A stretch of DNA of 64,000 bases from Allomuricauda sp. (GTDB lineage: Bacteria > Bacteroidota > Bacteroidia > Flavobacteriales > Flavobacteriaceae), in NCBI RefSeq assembly GCF_028280385.1, contig NZ_JANQLX010000015.1:682001-746000 (forward strand), written 5' to 3'. This document shows positions 18,171 to 26,830 of the stretch, in pieces. The position numbers and the translations under genes are program-made. Positions within the stretch are counted from its first letter, which is position 1. Each line of letters opens with the position of its first letter. The notes under the pieces were generated by a model. It worked only from the letters and a program-made list of their open reading frames with translations. It made no database searches and was not told the DNA's origin.

Positions 18171-19199
18171 CTATTTGATCAATATACTTTTGTAGCGCTC
18201 TAGATTTTTGAGCGCAATACCTGTACCCCGAACTACCGCCCGTAACGGGTCTTCTGCAATATATACAGGTAAATCTGTTTTTTGGGATAATCTGCGGTCC
18301 AACCCTCTTAGCATGGACCCACCACCGGCCAAATATATTCCGGTATTATAAATATCCGCCGCCAATTCCGGAGGGGTCTGGGATAAGGTTTCCATAACGG
18401 CATCTTCCACACGGAGGATACTTTTGTCCAAGGCTTTGGCAATTTCACGATAGGATACCTGTACCTGTTTGGGCTTCCCGGTCAACAAATCCCTTCCTTG
18501 AATGGATTTATCATCAGGTGGGGATTTTAAGTCCTCCGTGGCCGAACCAATTTCAATTTTGATGGCTTCGGCGGTACTTTCACCCACGTAGAGGTTATGC
18601 TGCGTCCGCATATAATAGATAATGTCATTGGTAAAGACATCCCCTGCAATTTTAACCGACTTGTCGCACACGATACCACCTAAGGCAATAACGGCGATCT
18701 CCGTAGTACCCCCGCCAATATCCACGATCATGTTTCCCTTGGGCTGCATAATGTCCAATCCAATACCAATGGCGGCTGCCATGGGTTCATGGATCAAATA
18801 CACTTCTTTTCCATTAACACGCTCCGCAGATTCGCGAACCGCCCTCATTTCCACTTCGGTAATTCCGGAGGGGATACAGATAACCATTCTTAGGGCGGGC
18901 GGAAACCATTTTTTCTTGAGGGCCGGGATGTTCTTGATGAACATATTGATCATTTTCTCCGAGGCATCAAAATCTGCGATTACCCCATCTTTCAATGGCC
19001 TAATGGTCTTAATGTTCTCATGGGTCTTTCCCTGCATCATGTTCGCTTCCCTGCCCACAGCTATGATCTTACCTGAAACCCGGTCCCGGGCCACTATGGA
19101 AGGGCTATCGACTACAACTTTGTCCAAATGTATGATAAGGGTGTTTGCAGTTCCGAGGTCAATGGCAATTTCCTCGGTCATGAAATCAAAAAATCCCAT
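18171..19199 (-). CDS. mreB: Cell-shape actin homologue MreB
   Basis: Cytoplasmic actin-like ATPase whose membrane-bound filaments guide elongation. The 342-aa product has the phosphate-binding loops AIDLGTANTLI near residue 12 and VDIGGGTTEIAV near residue 160, and the adenosine motif GIYLAGGGSMLRGLD near residue 290. The N-terminal MGFFDF is a plausible membrane-contact segment. It is the first shape gene of the leftward mreB-mreC-mreD-mrdA-rodA cluster and lies 55 bases after purH, so both may share a transcript. Confidence 0.97.
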   Translation of the reverse strand: MGFFDFMTEEIAIDLGTANTLIIHLDKVVVDSPSIVARDRVSGKIIAVGREANMMQGKTHENIKTIRPLKDGVIADFDASEKMINMFIKNIPALKKKWFPPALRMVICIPSGITEVEMRAVRESAERVNGKEVYLIHEPMAAAIGIGLDIMQPKGNMIVDIGGGTTEIAVIALGGIVCDKSVKIAGDVFTNDIIYYMRTQHNLYVGESTAEAIKIEIGSATEDLKSPPDDKSIQGRDLLTGKPKQVQVSYREIAKALDKSILRVEDAVMETLSQTPPELAADIYNTGIYLAGGGSMLRGLDRRLSQKTDLPVYIAEDPLRAVVRGTGIALKNLERYKSILIK

Positions 19200-19254
19200 A
19201 GAAAACGTTGGTTTTTCGGATTAACGGTAAATTTTATCGGCTAATGTACTAAAA

Positions 19255-20787
19255 TTAATGTTTAAAATGCCGAGTGCCTGTCATTACCATGGCCAACCCA
19301 TTTTCATTGCAATAATCGATGCTCAATTGATCCTTGATGGAACCTCCTGGTTGGATCACACTTTTAATTCCGGCTTTGTGGGCAATCTCCACACAATCCG
19401 GGAAAGGGAAAAAAGCATCGCTGGCCATGGCCGCACCTTCTAAATCAAAATTGAAGGATTTGGCCTTGTGAATGGCCTGGTTCAGGGCATCTACCCTGGA
19501 GGTCTGTCCAGTGCCACTGGCACAGAGTTGTTTGTTCTTGGCCAAAACAATGGTGTTGCTCTTGGTGTGCTTACAGAGTTTGGAAGCAAAGATCAGGTCC
19601 TCTATCTCTTCTTGGGACGGTTTTAAGTTGGTAACAGGGTTCAAATCTTCTGCGGTATCCGTTTTGGAATCCTTATCCTGTACCAATATTCCGTTGAGGC
19701 AAGTTCTAACCAGTTTTTCGGGCAGGGCCACCTCATTTTGGACAAGAATGATTCGGTTCTTTTTGCCCTTGAGTATTTCCAAAGCTTGCCCGGAATAACT
19801 GGGGGCAATGACCACTTCGCAAAAGAGTTTGTGGATTTCCTCAGCGGTATCGGCGTCAATTTCAACATTGGAGATCAAAATTCCCCCAAAAGCAGATACG
19901 GGATCTCCTGCCAAGGCATCCACATAGGCCTGTTTTATGGTACTTCGGGTAGCCAATCCACAGGCATTGTTATGTTTTAGGATGGCGAATGTGGGGTCGT
20001 CATTTTTAAATTCTTCCATCAAATTGACGGCTGCGTCCACGTCTAAGAGATTGTTGTACGAAAGTTCTTTTCCGTGGAGTTTGTTGAACATGGCCTCAAA
20101 ATCGCCGTGGAATACCCCTTGTTGATGCGGATTTTCACCATATCGAAGGGTTTTACCGCGCTGCTCACTGATCTTTAGTGCTGTTTCACCCCCTTCAGCA
20201 TTGAAATAATTAAAAATGGCCGAATCATAATGTGAGGATACATTGAAGGCCTTGGTAGCAAACCGTTTGCGGTCCGCAAGGGAGGTGGTGCCGTTTCCTT
20301 CGGAAATCACATTGAGGAAATCCCCATAGTCTTCCATGGAAGATACACAAAGCACGTCCTTATAATTTTTGGCTGCGGCCCTGATCAGGGAAATGCCCCC
20401 AATATCAATTTTTTCAATAATGTCCTGTTCAGAAGCTCCACTTGCCACAGTTTTTTCAAAAGGGTATAGGTCCACAATGACGATATCCAACTGCGGAATG
20501 TCAAATTCTGACATTTGTGACACATCGCCCTCGTGGTCTTGTCTGTTAAGGATTCCGCCAAATATTTTGGGATGCAAGGTTTTTACACGGCCACCCAATA
20601 TGGAAGGGTAATTGGTGACGCTTTCCACGGGAACCACTTCAATTCCCAAATCCCTGATAAATTTTTCCGTGCCCCCAGTGGAGTACAGGGTCACTCCGAG
20701 TTCGTCAAGTTTTCTTACAATAGGTTCCAATCCGTCTTTGTGAAAAACGGAAATCAGTGCAGCAGTGGCTTTTTTGGCAGTCTCCAT
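19255..20787 (-). CDS. purH: Bifunctional AICAR transformylase/IMP cyclohydrolase
   Basis: Catalyses the last two steps of IMP synthesis in the cytoplasm. The 510-aa product has the normal two-domain plan: an N-terminal MGS-like IMP cyclohydrolase domain (LYSTGGTEKFIRDLG, then RVKTLHPKIFGGIL, about residues 32-85) and a C-terminal AICAR transformylase domain containing KTLRYGENPHQQG, ILKHNNACGLA and SDAFFPFPD. No truncation is seen. It precedes mreB, as in many Bacteroidota. Confidence 0.98.
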   Translation of the reverse strand: METAKKATAALISVFHKDGLEPIVRKLDELGVTLYSTGGTEKFIRDLGIEVVPVESVTNYPSILGGRVKTLHPKIFGGILNRQDHEGDVSQMSEFDIPQLDIVIVDLYPFEKTVASGASEQDIIEKIDIGGISLIRAAAKNYKDVLCVSSMEDYGDFLNVISEGNGTTSLADRKRFATKAFNVSSHYDSAIFNYFNAEGGETALKISEQRGKTLRYGENPHQQGVFHGDFEAMFNKLHGKELSYNNLLDVDAAVNLMEEFKNDDPTFAILKHNNACGLATRSTIKQAYVDALAGDPVSAFGGILISNVEIDADTAEEIHKLFCEVVIAPSYSGQALEILKGKKNRIILVQNEVALPEKLVRTCLNGILVQDKDSKTDTAEDLNPVTNLKPSQEEIEDLIFASKLCKHTKSNTIVLAKNKQLCASGTGQTSRVDALNQAIHKAKSFNFDLEGAAMASDAFFPFPDCVEIAHKAGIKSVIQPGGSIKDQLSIDYCNENGLAMVMTGTRHFKH

Positions 20788-20819
20788 TTGGTGTCTTAAA
20801 AATCAATTTCCTAAGCACA

Positions 20820-20827
20820 CAAAAGTA
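20820..20827 (-). promoter_or_regulatory. -7 element (TACTTTTG) ahead of purH
   Basis: On the minus strand TACTTTTG (20827-20820) matches TANNTTTG and lies 32 bases before the purH start codon. No TTG is seen at the ideal -33 distance, so only the -7 half is supported. Confidence 0.4.
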
Positions 20828-20873
20828 AATTTTTTGTTACTATAAAATGGAGCGGTTTATCAACAATATCCCA

Positions 20874-21332
20874 CTAGTTGTAAAGAATTTGTGATACCCT
20901 TTCGTTTACAAATTCCAAAAAGCGCTCGTCCACTTCCGTAAAGGGGTCAGGGGTATTCGAATCAATATCGATTTGGCCAATATTTTCCCCGTTTTTAAAA
21001 AGCGGGATCACAATTTCCGATTTTACGGTAATACTACAGGCAATGTAGTTATCCTGGGCGGCCACATCCGGAACTACAAAGTTCTGGTTACTAACCGCAA
21101 CCTGGCCACAAATTCCTTTTCCGAACGGAATAATGGTATGGTCAGTTGGTTCTCCGGCGTACGGGCCCAACTTAAGCTCTTCCTTGTCGCCATTCTTAAA
21201 ATAAAAGCCTACCCAATCGTAATAAGCAACTGAATTTCGCAGCAATTCGCAGACCGCCCGCAGACGATTATCAGTATTTTCTTCGTTATTATCCAGTATA
21301 GAAGTCACCTTGGACCTTAGCTCGTTCAGCAT
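20874..21332 (-). CDS. GAF-domain protein related to free methionine-(R)-sulfoxide reductase
   Basis: Small cytoplasmic single-GAF protein (152 aa) with the layout of the fRMsr/MsrC family. Family marks are YDWVGFYF (38-45), GKGICGQVA (71-79), YIACS (96-100) and SEIVIPL (105-111). E. coli fRMsr uses Cys84, Cys94 and Cys118. Here the last two are kept as Cys75 and Cys99 with the same 24-residue spacing, but the Cys84 position holds His65. It may still reduce free Met-(R)-O through the remaining pair, or act as a ligand-binding GAF protein. It lies 86 bases upstream of purH on the same strand. Confidence 0.82.
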   Translation of the reverse strand: MLNELRSKVTSILDNNEENTDNRLRAVCELLRNSVAYYDWVGFYFKNGDKEELKLGPYAGEPTDHTIIPFGKGICGQVAVSNQNFVVPDVAAQDNYIACSITVKSEIVIPLFKNGENIGQIDIDSNTPDPFTEVDERFLEFVNERVSQILYN

Positions 21333-21461
21333 CGATAAAATTTTTGTAAAGGTATTTTAATTCGGTTTTTTTGGTCGATTTTGGAGCATTAAATTACAAA
21401 CGGACATCGCTAAAGTTTAGTTAAGGAACGGCTTGTAAAAGGAGCGGATTAAAATATTTGG

Positions 21462-21469
21462 TAATTTTG
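21462..21469 (+). promoter_or_regulatory. -7 element (TAATTTTG) abutting the HYC_CC_PP gene
   Basis: TAATTTTG fits TANNTTTG and ends only five bases before the GTG start codon at 21475. If used, transcription would begin at or next to the start codon, giving a leaderless mRNA. No well-spaced -33 TTG is seen; the nearest is 26 bases upstream. Confidence 0.35.
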
Positions 21470-21474
21470 GCCCT

Positions 21475-21885
21475 GTGAAAGGAACTTTCCAACATATCAT
21501 TTCAATCTTTCTGGCTTTCATGGTACTGCTTTCCACCATTTCTTGGACCGTGGAGAAGCATTTCTGCATGGGCAGGATCATGGATGTGGCCTTGTTTGCC
21601 GGGACCGAAGGCTGTGGTATGGATGATGCCCTTTTGACCATGGGCGACCAGAAAATGGACAAGCACTGCTGTGATGACGAATCTTTTACCGTATCTGGGC
21701 AGGACGACCTTAAGCTTACCAAACCCGATTTGGAGTTGGAACAGCAATGGTTTGTTGTGGCCTTTGTCCAATCCTACCTTGATCTCTGGGTTCCGCTGGA
21801 AGAGCTTCCTATTCCCAATGAAACATATCCACCTCCCTTATTGACCCGGGATGTCCAAGTCCTGGATCAGGTTTTCTTGATTTGA
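21475..21885 (+). CDS. HYC_CC_PP family protein (Cys-rich, exported)
   Basis: A 136-aa protein starting at GTG with a hydrophobic signal segment (about 7-24). It carries the family pattern that gives the name: a His/Cys site (KHFCMGR), a paired-Cys site (KHCCDDE) with a Met-rich stretch before it, and a C-terminal Pro cluster (YPPPLL). The mature part is probably periplasmic. His, Cys and Met suit copper or a similar soft metal, but no function is established to my knowledge. It heads a cluster with a TonB receptor and two heavy-metal-associated proteins, which supports a metal role. The GTG start is chosen because the only later Met lies inside the hydrophobic segment. Confidence 0.8.
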   Translation: MKGTFQHIISIFLAFMVLLSTISWTVEKHFCMGRIMDVALFAGTEGCGMDDALLTMGDQKMDKHCCDDESFTVSGQDDLKLTKPDLELEQQWFVVAFVQSYLDLWVPLEELPIPNETYPPPLLTRDVQVLDQVFLI

Positions 21886-21970
21886 TTTTTGAATTGAAAA
21901 TCCGTACCCGTTTCATAAAATGATTCGGGAGTATCTGTTTATTTCAATTTAAAACAATTCAAAAATTCAA

Positions 21971-24205
21971 ATGAAATTCTTAATAAAGTTAGTAATGTTG
22001 CTCCCTGTGCTGGCCACGGCCCAAGAACGCATTGAAGGCATGGTCATGGAAGCAAATTCAGAGAACAAACACATAGGCCTTGCCGGTGCCAATGTATACT
22101 GGATGGATTCCCAGATTGGGACCATTACCCAAGAGGATGGCACCTTTGTGATACCTTACTCAAAAGACTATAATAGGCTTATTATCAGTTATGTGGGCTT
22201 CAAGTCGGATACCTTGACCATTGATGCGCCAAGAATGGTGCACCACTGGTTGCAACCTACCAATCAATTGGATGAAGTGGTAGTGGAAAAGGAGCGCGAC
22301 GCCGTTCAAAAGGCTTATTTTACCCCACAGAATGTGATTACGGTGAACAGTGCGGAACTGCTTAAGGCCGCCTGTTGCAATTTGTCCGAAAGCTTTGAGA
22401 CCAACCCGGCGATTGATGTCAATTTTAATGATGCCCTTACCGGTACACGACAAATTCAAATGTTGGGACTTACCAGTCCCTACCTGCTCATTACGCAGGA
22501 GAATATTCCTATGGTACGAGGGGCCTCGCAAACCTACGGTTTGACCTTTACCCCCGGAACTTGGGTAGAAAGTATCCAAATTACCAAAGGTGCAGGCAGT
22601 GTGGTCAACGGTTATGAAAGCATTTCCGGGCAGATCAATACCGAGCTTCAAAAACCATTGACGGATAATCCCATTTTTGTGAATGGCTACGCCAATCTCA
22701 ATGGAAGGTTGGAGCTAAATACACACCTTAACACCAAATTGTCCGAAAATTGGAGTACAGGAGTGTACATCCATGGGAATCGACGGGATGCCGAGGTGGA
22801 CAACAATGATGATGGTTTTTTGGACAATCCTTTGGCCAATCAAATCAATATTATGAACCGCTGGCAGTATCAAAACCCGGAAACTGGTTGGGTGAGTTTT
22901 TTGGGAGTCCGATATCTCAATGATGAAAAGCAGGTGGGGCAGCTGGATTTTAATCCTGATACAGACCGTTTTACCAACAACGCCTGGGGCAGTGAAATTG
23001 ACACGAAACGGTTTGATGGGTCGATGAAACTCGGGTATGTCTTTCCAAATATTCCCTATCAAAGTTTTGGGTTCCAGGCTTCCTATAGCAGTCATAAGCA
23101 GGATTCCTATTACGGTTTCAATGTGTACGATATTGACCATCAAAGCATATATTCCAATTTGCTCTTCAATTCAATTATTGGCAATACGAAGAACAAGTTT
23201 ACTGCTGGTCTTTCCTTTGCATATGATGGATACGATGAATTGGTCAATGATCAAAGTTTTGAGCGGGTGGACCGTTCGGTCGGTGCGTTCTTTGAATACG
23301 CCTACACCAACCTGGAAAAGGTTAGTTTCACTGCCGGTTTGCGCGTGGATACCCATAACAGATTGGGAAATTTTGTTACCCCTCGGTTCCATATTCGGTA
23401 TACCCCATGGGAAAAGGCAAGTTTAAGGGGTTCCTTTGGGATAGGAAGGCGTGCGGCCAACATATTTGCCGAAAACCAGCGGTTGTTTGCTTCTTCAAGA
23501 ACCATCCAATTACAGACCAATGGAGGGAATGTATACGGATTTGATCCTGAAAAAGCCATAAACTTTGGAGTCAGTTTTTTGCAGGGGTTCACCCTATTTG
23601 ATCGCCCAGGAAATTTCTCCATGGATTTCTATAGAACCGATTTCGAGAATCAAATTGTAGTGGACTGGGAGAACCCAAATGAGGTCACCTTTTCCAATTT
23701 GGATGGGAAAAGTTATGCCAATAGTCTTCAGGTGGAAGTGGATCATGAGCTATTGCCAAGATTGGAATTGAGAATGGCCTATAAATACTATGATGTAAAA
23801 ACCGACTACCAGAATGGGCTGCTGCAAAAACCCTTGCAGGCACAAAATAGGTTTTTTACCAATTTGGGATATACCACAGAACCCACCGAAAATGGTTCGC
23901 AATGGAGGTTTGATTATACTTTGCATGCCTTGGGGGAACAACGACTGCCCAGTACTGCAGCCAATTCAGTGGAATTTCAATTGGGAGACTTCGCAGACGC
24001 GTATAGTCTTATGAACGCCCAGGTGACCAAGGTTTTTTCCAATAAATTTGAAGTGTACTTGGGCGGCGAGAATTTAACTGACATGAGACAAGAAAATCCG
24101 GTATTGGGGTCTGCCGACCCTTTCGGAACAAATTTTGATACTACCATAGTCTATGCCCCCATTTTTGGGCGGATGGTCTATGCTGGGTTTAGATTTAAAT
24201 CATAA
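21971..24205 (+). CDS. TonB-dependent outer-membrane receptor, probably for a metal or metallophore
   Basis: Outer-membrane active-transport channel of 744 aa. A signal peptide (to about residue 18) is followed by a carboxypeptidase-regulatory-like (CarboxypepD_reg) domain (about 20-95), a plug domain (VITVNSAELLKAACCNLSES to about 230) and a 22-strand barrel ending in an aromatic strand (VYAGFRFKS). Two adjacent cysteines in the plug (AACCNLSES, near residue 136) are typical of this subgroup. Its neighbours, an HYC_CC_PP protein upstream and HMA proteins downstream, suggest copper or another heavy metal as cargo (inference). No SusD partner is present, which argues against a glycan role. Confidence 0.92.
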   Translation: MKFLIKLVMLLPVLATAQERIEGMVMEANSENKHIGLAGANVYWMDSQIGTITQEDGTFVIPYSKDYNRLIISYVGFKSDTLTIDAPRMVHHWLQPTNQLDEVVVEKERDAVQKAYFTPQNVITVNSAELLKAACCNLSESFETNPAIDVNFNDALTGTRQIQMLGLTSPYLLITQENIPMVRGASQTYGLTFTPGTWVESIQITKGAGSVVNGYESISGQINTELQKPLTDNPIFVNGYANLNGRLELNTHLNTKLSENWSTGVYIHGNRRDAEVDNNDDGFLDNPLANQINIMNRWQYQNPETGWVSFLGVRYLNDEKQVGQLDFNPDTDRFTNNAWGSEIDTKRFDGSMKLGYVFPNIPYQSFGFQASYSSHKQDSYYGFNVYDIDHQSIYSNLLFNSIIGNTKNKFTAGLSFAYDGYDELVNDQSFERVDRSVGAFFEYAYTNLEKVSFTAGLRVDTHNRLGNFVTPRFHIRYTPWEKASLRGSFGIGRRAANIFAENQRLFASSRTIQLQTNGGNVYGFDPEKAINFGVSFLQGFTLFDRPGNFSMDFYRTDFENQIVVDWENPNEVTFSNLDGKSYANSLQVEVDHELLPRLELRMAYKYYDVKTDYQNGLLQKPLQAQNRFFTNLGYTTEPTENGSQWRFDYTLHALGEQRLPSTAANSVEFQLGDFADAYSLMNAQVTKVFSNKFEVYLGGENLTDMRQENPVLGSADPFGTNFDTTIVYAPIFGRMVYAGFRFKS

Positions 24206-24224
24206 TGACGTAAAACAGCAAACA

Positions 24225-24590
24225 ATGAAAAATGGAATTTTGATTTTGACAATGCTTTTGGTTTCCACCCTTGGATGGGCACAGGAGAAAAACAAAAAAG
24301 TGGTCATGGATGTGAATGGTAAATGTGAGATGTGCAAAATGCGCATTGAGAAGGCCGCATTGGCAGTGCCGGGTGTAAAATTTGCGGATTGGAGCATTCC
24401 CACCCATCAACTTACTCTTGTAATGGACGAAAGAAAGACAGATGCCATGAAAATTAAAACCGCATTGGTTCAGGCTGGGCATGATACCAAGGAACTCAAG
24501 GCAAGTCAAGAGGCCTATGACAAGGTCCATCCCTGTTGCAAGTACAGGGAGGACAATTCAGATGACGGTAAACATCATGATGGACATTAA
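24225..24590 (+). CDS. Periplasmic heavy-metal-associated (HMA) domain protein
   Basis: Small exported metal-binding protein (121 aa from the ATG at 24225; an upstream in-frame start would overlap the receptor gene). A signal peptide ends near WAQ (20). The ferredoxin-like HMA domain follows, with metal-binding GKCEMCKMRIEKAAL (Cys34, Cys37). Near the C-terminus are a CC pair (HPCCKYRE) and a His-rich tail (GKHHDGH), both further metal ligands. It lies 19 bases after the receptor gene and directly abuts the next gene. It probably accepts metal that enters through the receptor. Confidence 0.88.
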   Translation: MKNGILILTMLLVSTLGWAQEKNKKVVMDVNGKCEMCKMRIEKAALAVPGVKFADWSIPTHQLTLVMDERKTDAMKIKTALVQAGHDTKELKASQEAYDKVHPCCKYREDNSDDGKHHDGH

Positions 24591-25301
24591 ATGAAACAGA
24601 CCTATTCCATTTCTGGGATGACCTGTGGCGGTTGTGTTGCAGCTGTTACTGATAGTTTGATGAAAGTCAATGGGGTAGAGGAGGCCGAGGTTGACCTCGC
24701 TTCCTCTTCCGCCCATATAACCATGGGCCATCCCATAAGCTTGTCCAGTTTAAAAAATGCCTTACCGGATAAATACGGGATTACGGAATACTTCGATGTT
24801 TCCCAGGAAATAGGGATGCAGGAAGCAAAGTCCAAGTGGCAGCAGTTACGGCCACTGTTTTTGATTTTTGCCTATCTCTTTGGGGCTTCGATCTTGTTAC
24901 ATCTAAAGGATTGGAATACCAATGAGGCCATGCTCGATTTTATGGGCTTGTTCTACATCGTGTTCAGTTTTTTTAAGTTTCTGGATTTAAAGGGGTTTCC
25001 TTCAAGTTTTGCCATGTACGATCCCCTGGCTAGGGCCGTTCCATTTTATGGCTGGCTCTATCCCTTTATTGAACTTGGGTTGGGATTACTTTTTTTAATG
25101 CGATTGGAATTGCAATTTGCCCTCATTGCTACCATTATCATCCTTGGAATTACCACCTTCGGAGTGGTTAGGACGTTACTGGACAAGAAGCAAATCCGCT
25201 GTGCTTGTTTAGGTACCGCTCTTAACTTGCCCATGACAGAGGCCACCTTTATAGAAAATGCCATCATGTTGCTCATGGCTTTTTGGATGGTATTGGCGTA
25301 A
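24591..25301 (+). CDS. HMA domain fused to MauE/DoxX-like membrane protein
   Basis: A 236-aa fusion. Residues 1-70 form a cytoplasmic-type HMA domain with MTCGGC (Cys12, Cys15), and the rest is a four-helix membrane part (about 88-105, 116-133, 152-170, 175-195) like MauE/DoxX redox-associated proteins. A Cys pair follows in IRCACLG (Cys204, Cys206). The ATG follows the previous stop with no gap. The layout suggests metal transfer across the inner membrane, in the manner of mercury or copper uptake proteins, but that is inference. A strong terminator follows. Confidence 0.85.
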   Translation: MKQTYSISGMTCGGCVAAVTDSLMKVNGVEEAEVDLASSSAHITMGHPISLSSLKNALPDKYGITEYFDVSQEIGMQEAKSKWQQLRPLFLIFAYLFGASILLHLKDWNTNEAMLDFMGLFYIVFSFFKFLDLKGFPSSFAMYDPLARAVPFYGWLYPFIELGLGLLFLMRLELQFALIATIIILGITTFGVVRTLLDKKQIRCACLGTALNLPMTEATFIENAIMLLMAFWMVLA

Positions 25302-25304
25302 TAC

Positions 25305-25332
25305 AACGGCCTCTTTTCAGAGGCCGTTTTTT
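25305..25332 (+). terminator. Rho-independent terminator of the metal cluster
   Basis: ACGGCCTCT and AGAGGCCGT form a 9-bp stem around the loop TTTC, followed by TTTTT on the plus strand. It lies between convergent units. On the minus strand the T-tract is poor, so it mainly serves the rightward genes. Confidence 0.85.
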
Positions 25333-25333
25333 G

Positions 25334-26821
25334 CTAATTCAATTGTATTACGAATGCAGGTGTTTTCAATAAGCTAGGTTTAAGTTTATCCGGAATTTGG
25401 ATGCTTAAACCTTTTTCCGATTTTTTGGTTTGGAGCCGAGTTCGCGATTGCAAAAGCTTGGCTCTCATCTTTTTAGTTCCCGAGGCCATTGGGAATTCAA
25501 TGGTTGATGGTAATGTTTGTTGTCCTTCCCCTACCAGATAAATGAGGTAAATGGAGCCATCGGGCTTTGAAGTAACACAGATTTGATCAAATTTATAAGG
25601 CGCCATGGAACGCGTGCCGTAAATGGCATCGTCATTGATCTTCATCCATTGTCCAATTTCATTTAACAATTGGTATGCGCCTTCATCCCAAGTACCTTCA
25701 GGACTAGGGGCAATATTGAGCAGGAGATTTCCACCTTTGGCCACAATATCCACCAACATATGAATGGCTTCCCTTCCGGTCATATACTTGGCATCAAAGG
25801 AATAGGACCAGCTACCTCCTGCAATGATGCAAGATTCCCACGGATAGGGCAGAGGTTTTTCCGGTACCCTGTTTTCGGGGGTTAGGTAGTTTTGGTTCTT
25901 GCCATGTACCGCTCTGTCAACCACAATAAGACCAGGCTGCTTGGTTCGCGCCTTTGCAACAAGTTGGTCCATGTTAATGTCTTGGTTTATGATACGGTGT
26001 TTTAAATAACCATTTTCATTATTGAGCAGCTGTTGATCGTACCATGAGGTAATGGCCGATTTCGGGGTTTTGGCTACCCAACCGCCATCCAGCCAGAGAA
26101 TGTCCACTTTGCCATAGTCCGTCATCAATTCCAATATCTGATTGTGCGTGAAGTCCACATATTCCTTCCATTTCTCGGGATTGGCCTCGGGTTCATAGTT
26201 CACGTTTCTGTCCCTTGGGGGGTAATAGGGATCCCAATAACTGGGAACGTTCCAATCCGGTTTGGAGAAATAAGCCCCTGTCCATAGGCCTTCATCGCGA
26301 AAGGAATCAAAGATTTCCTTAGTAATATTGGCTTTGGGGTGAGAGGAAAACGGTACATCAGCTGCTGTAATCTTATAATCGGTATACTTGGAATCGAACA
26401 TGGAGAAACCGTCGTGGTGTTTTGTGGTAAAGACCACATATTTCATTCCGGCTTCTTTGGCTGCCTTGGCCCATTTATTTGGATCAAACTGGGTGGGGTT
26501 AAATGTTTTACGAAGATCCTCATATTCCTTTTTATAAGTGAAATAGTCCTGTGGATTGGAGCCCTTGGTCCTTTGGCACCAGCCATATTCTTCTGGGCAC
26601 AGCGACCAGGATTCCACAATGCCCCATTGGCTATAGGTACCCCAATGCATCAACAAGCCAAACTTTAGGTCTTGCCATTGTTCCAGTTTTTTAAGTACCA
26701 AAGGGTCTGTCTCTTCCACATACCTTTCATCTTCATAAACAGCTTGTGCATAACTTGAAGGGATGCTGTAAACCAAGAGGCACAGGCACCAGAGAATGGA
26801 ATAGTAATGTTTGGTCTTCAT
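25334..26821 (-). CDS. Alpha-L-fucosidase, GH29
   Basis: Exported retaining glycosidase that releases L-fucose from glycans. The 495-aa protein has a signal peptide ending near YAQA (24-27), then the GH29 catalytic barrel with LMHWGTYS (57-64), the substrate-binding TKHHDGFSMF (133-142) and the WLDGGW motif carrying the likely nucleophile Asp245. A beta-sandwich C-terminal domain (from about 390) completes the fold. The gene follows the DUF4838 gene after 9 bases, as third member of a leftward operon GH18-DUF4838-GH29. Linkage preference cannot be read from the sequence. Confidence 0.93.
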   Translation of the reverse strand: MKTKHYYSILWCLCLLVYSIPSSYAQAVYEDERYVEETDPLVLKKLEQWQDLKFGLLMHWGTYSQWGIVESWSLCPEEYGWCQRTKGSNPQDYFTYKKEYEDLRKTFNPTQFDPNKWAKAAKEAGMKYVVFTTKHHDGFSMFDSKYTDYKITAADVPFSSHPKANITKEIFDSFRDEGLWTGAYFSKPDWNVPSYWDPYYPPRDRNVNYEPEANPEKWKEYVDFTHNQILELMTDYGKVDILWLDGGWVAKTPKSAITSWYDQQLLNNENGYLKHRIINQDINMDQLVAKARTKQPGLIVVDRAVHGKNQNYLTPENRVPEKPLPYPWESCIIAGGSWSYSFDAKYMTGREAIHMLVDIVAKGGNLLLNIAPSPEGTWDEGAYQLLNEIGQWMKINDDAIYGTRSMAPYKFDQICVTSKPDGSIYLIYLVGEGQQTLPSTIEFPMASGTKKMRAKLLQSRTRLQTKKSEKGLSIQIPDKLKPSLLKTPAFVIQLN

Positions 26822-26830
26822 ACTTATTTT

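Noticed and set aside
18622..19224. Open frame of 200 codons opposite mreB
   Set aside because: Antisense shadow of a conserved gene; no homology pattern or independent start signal.
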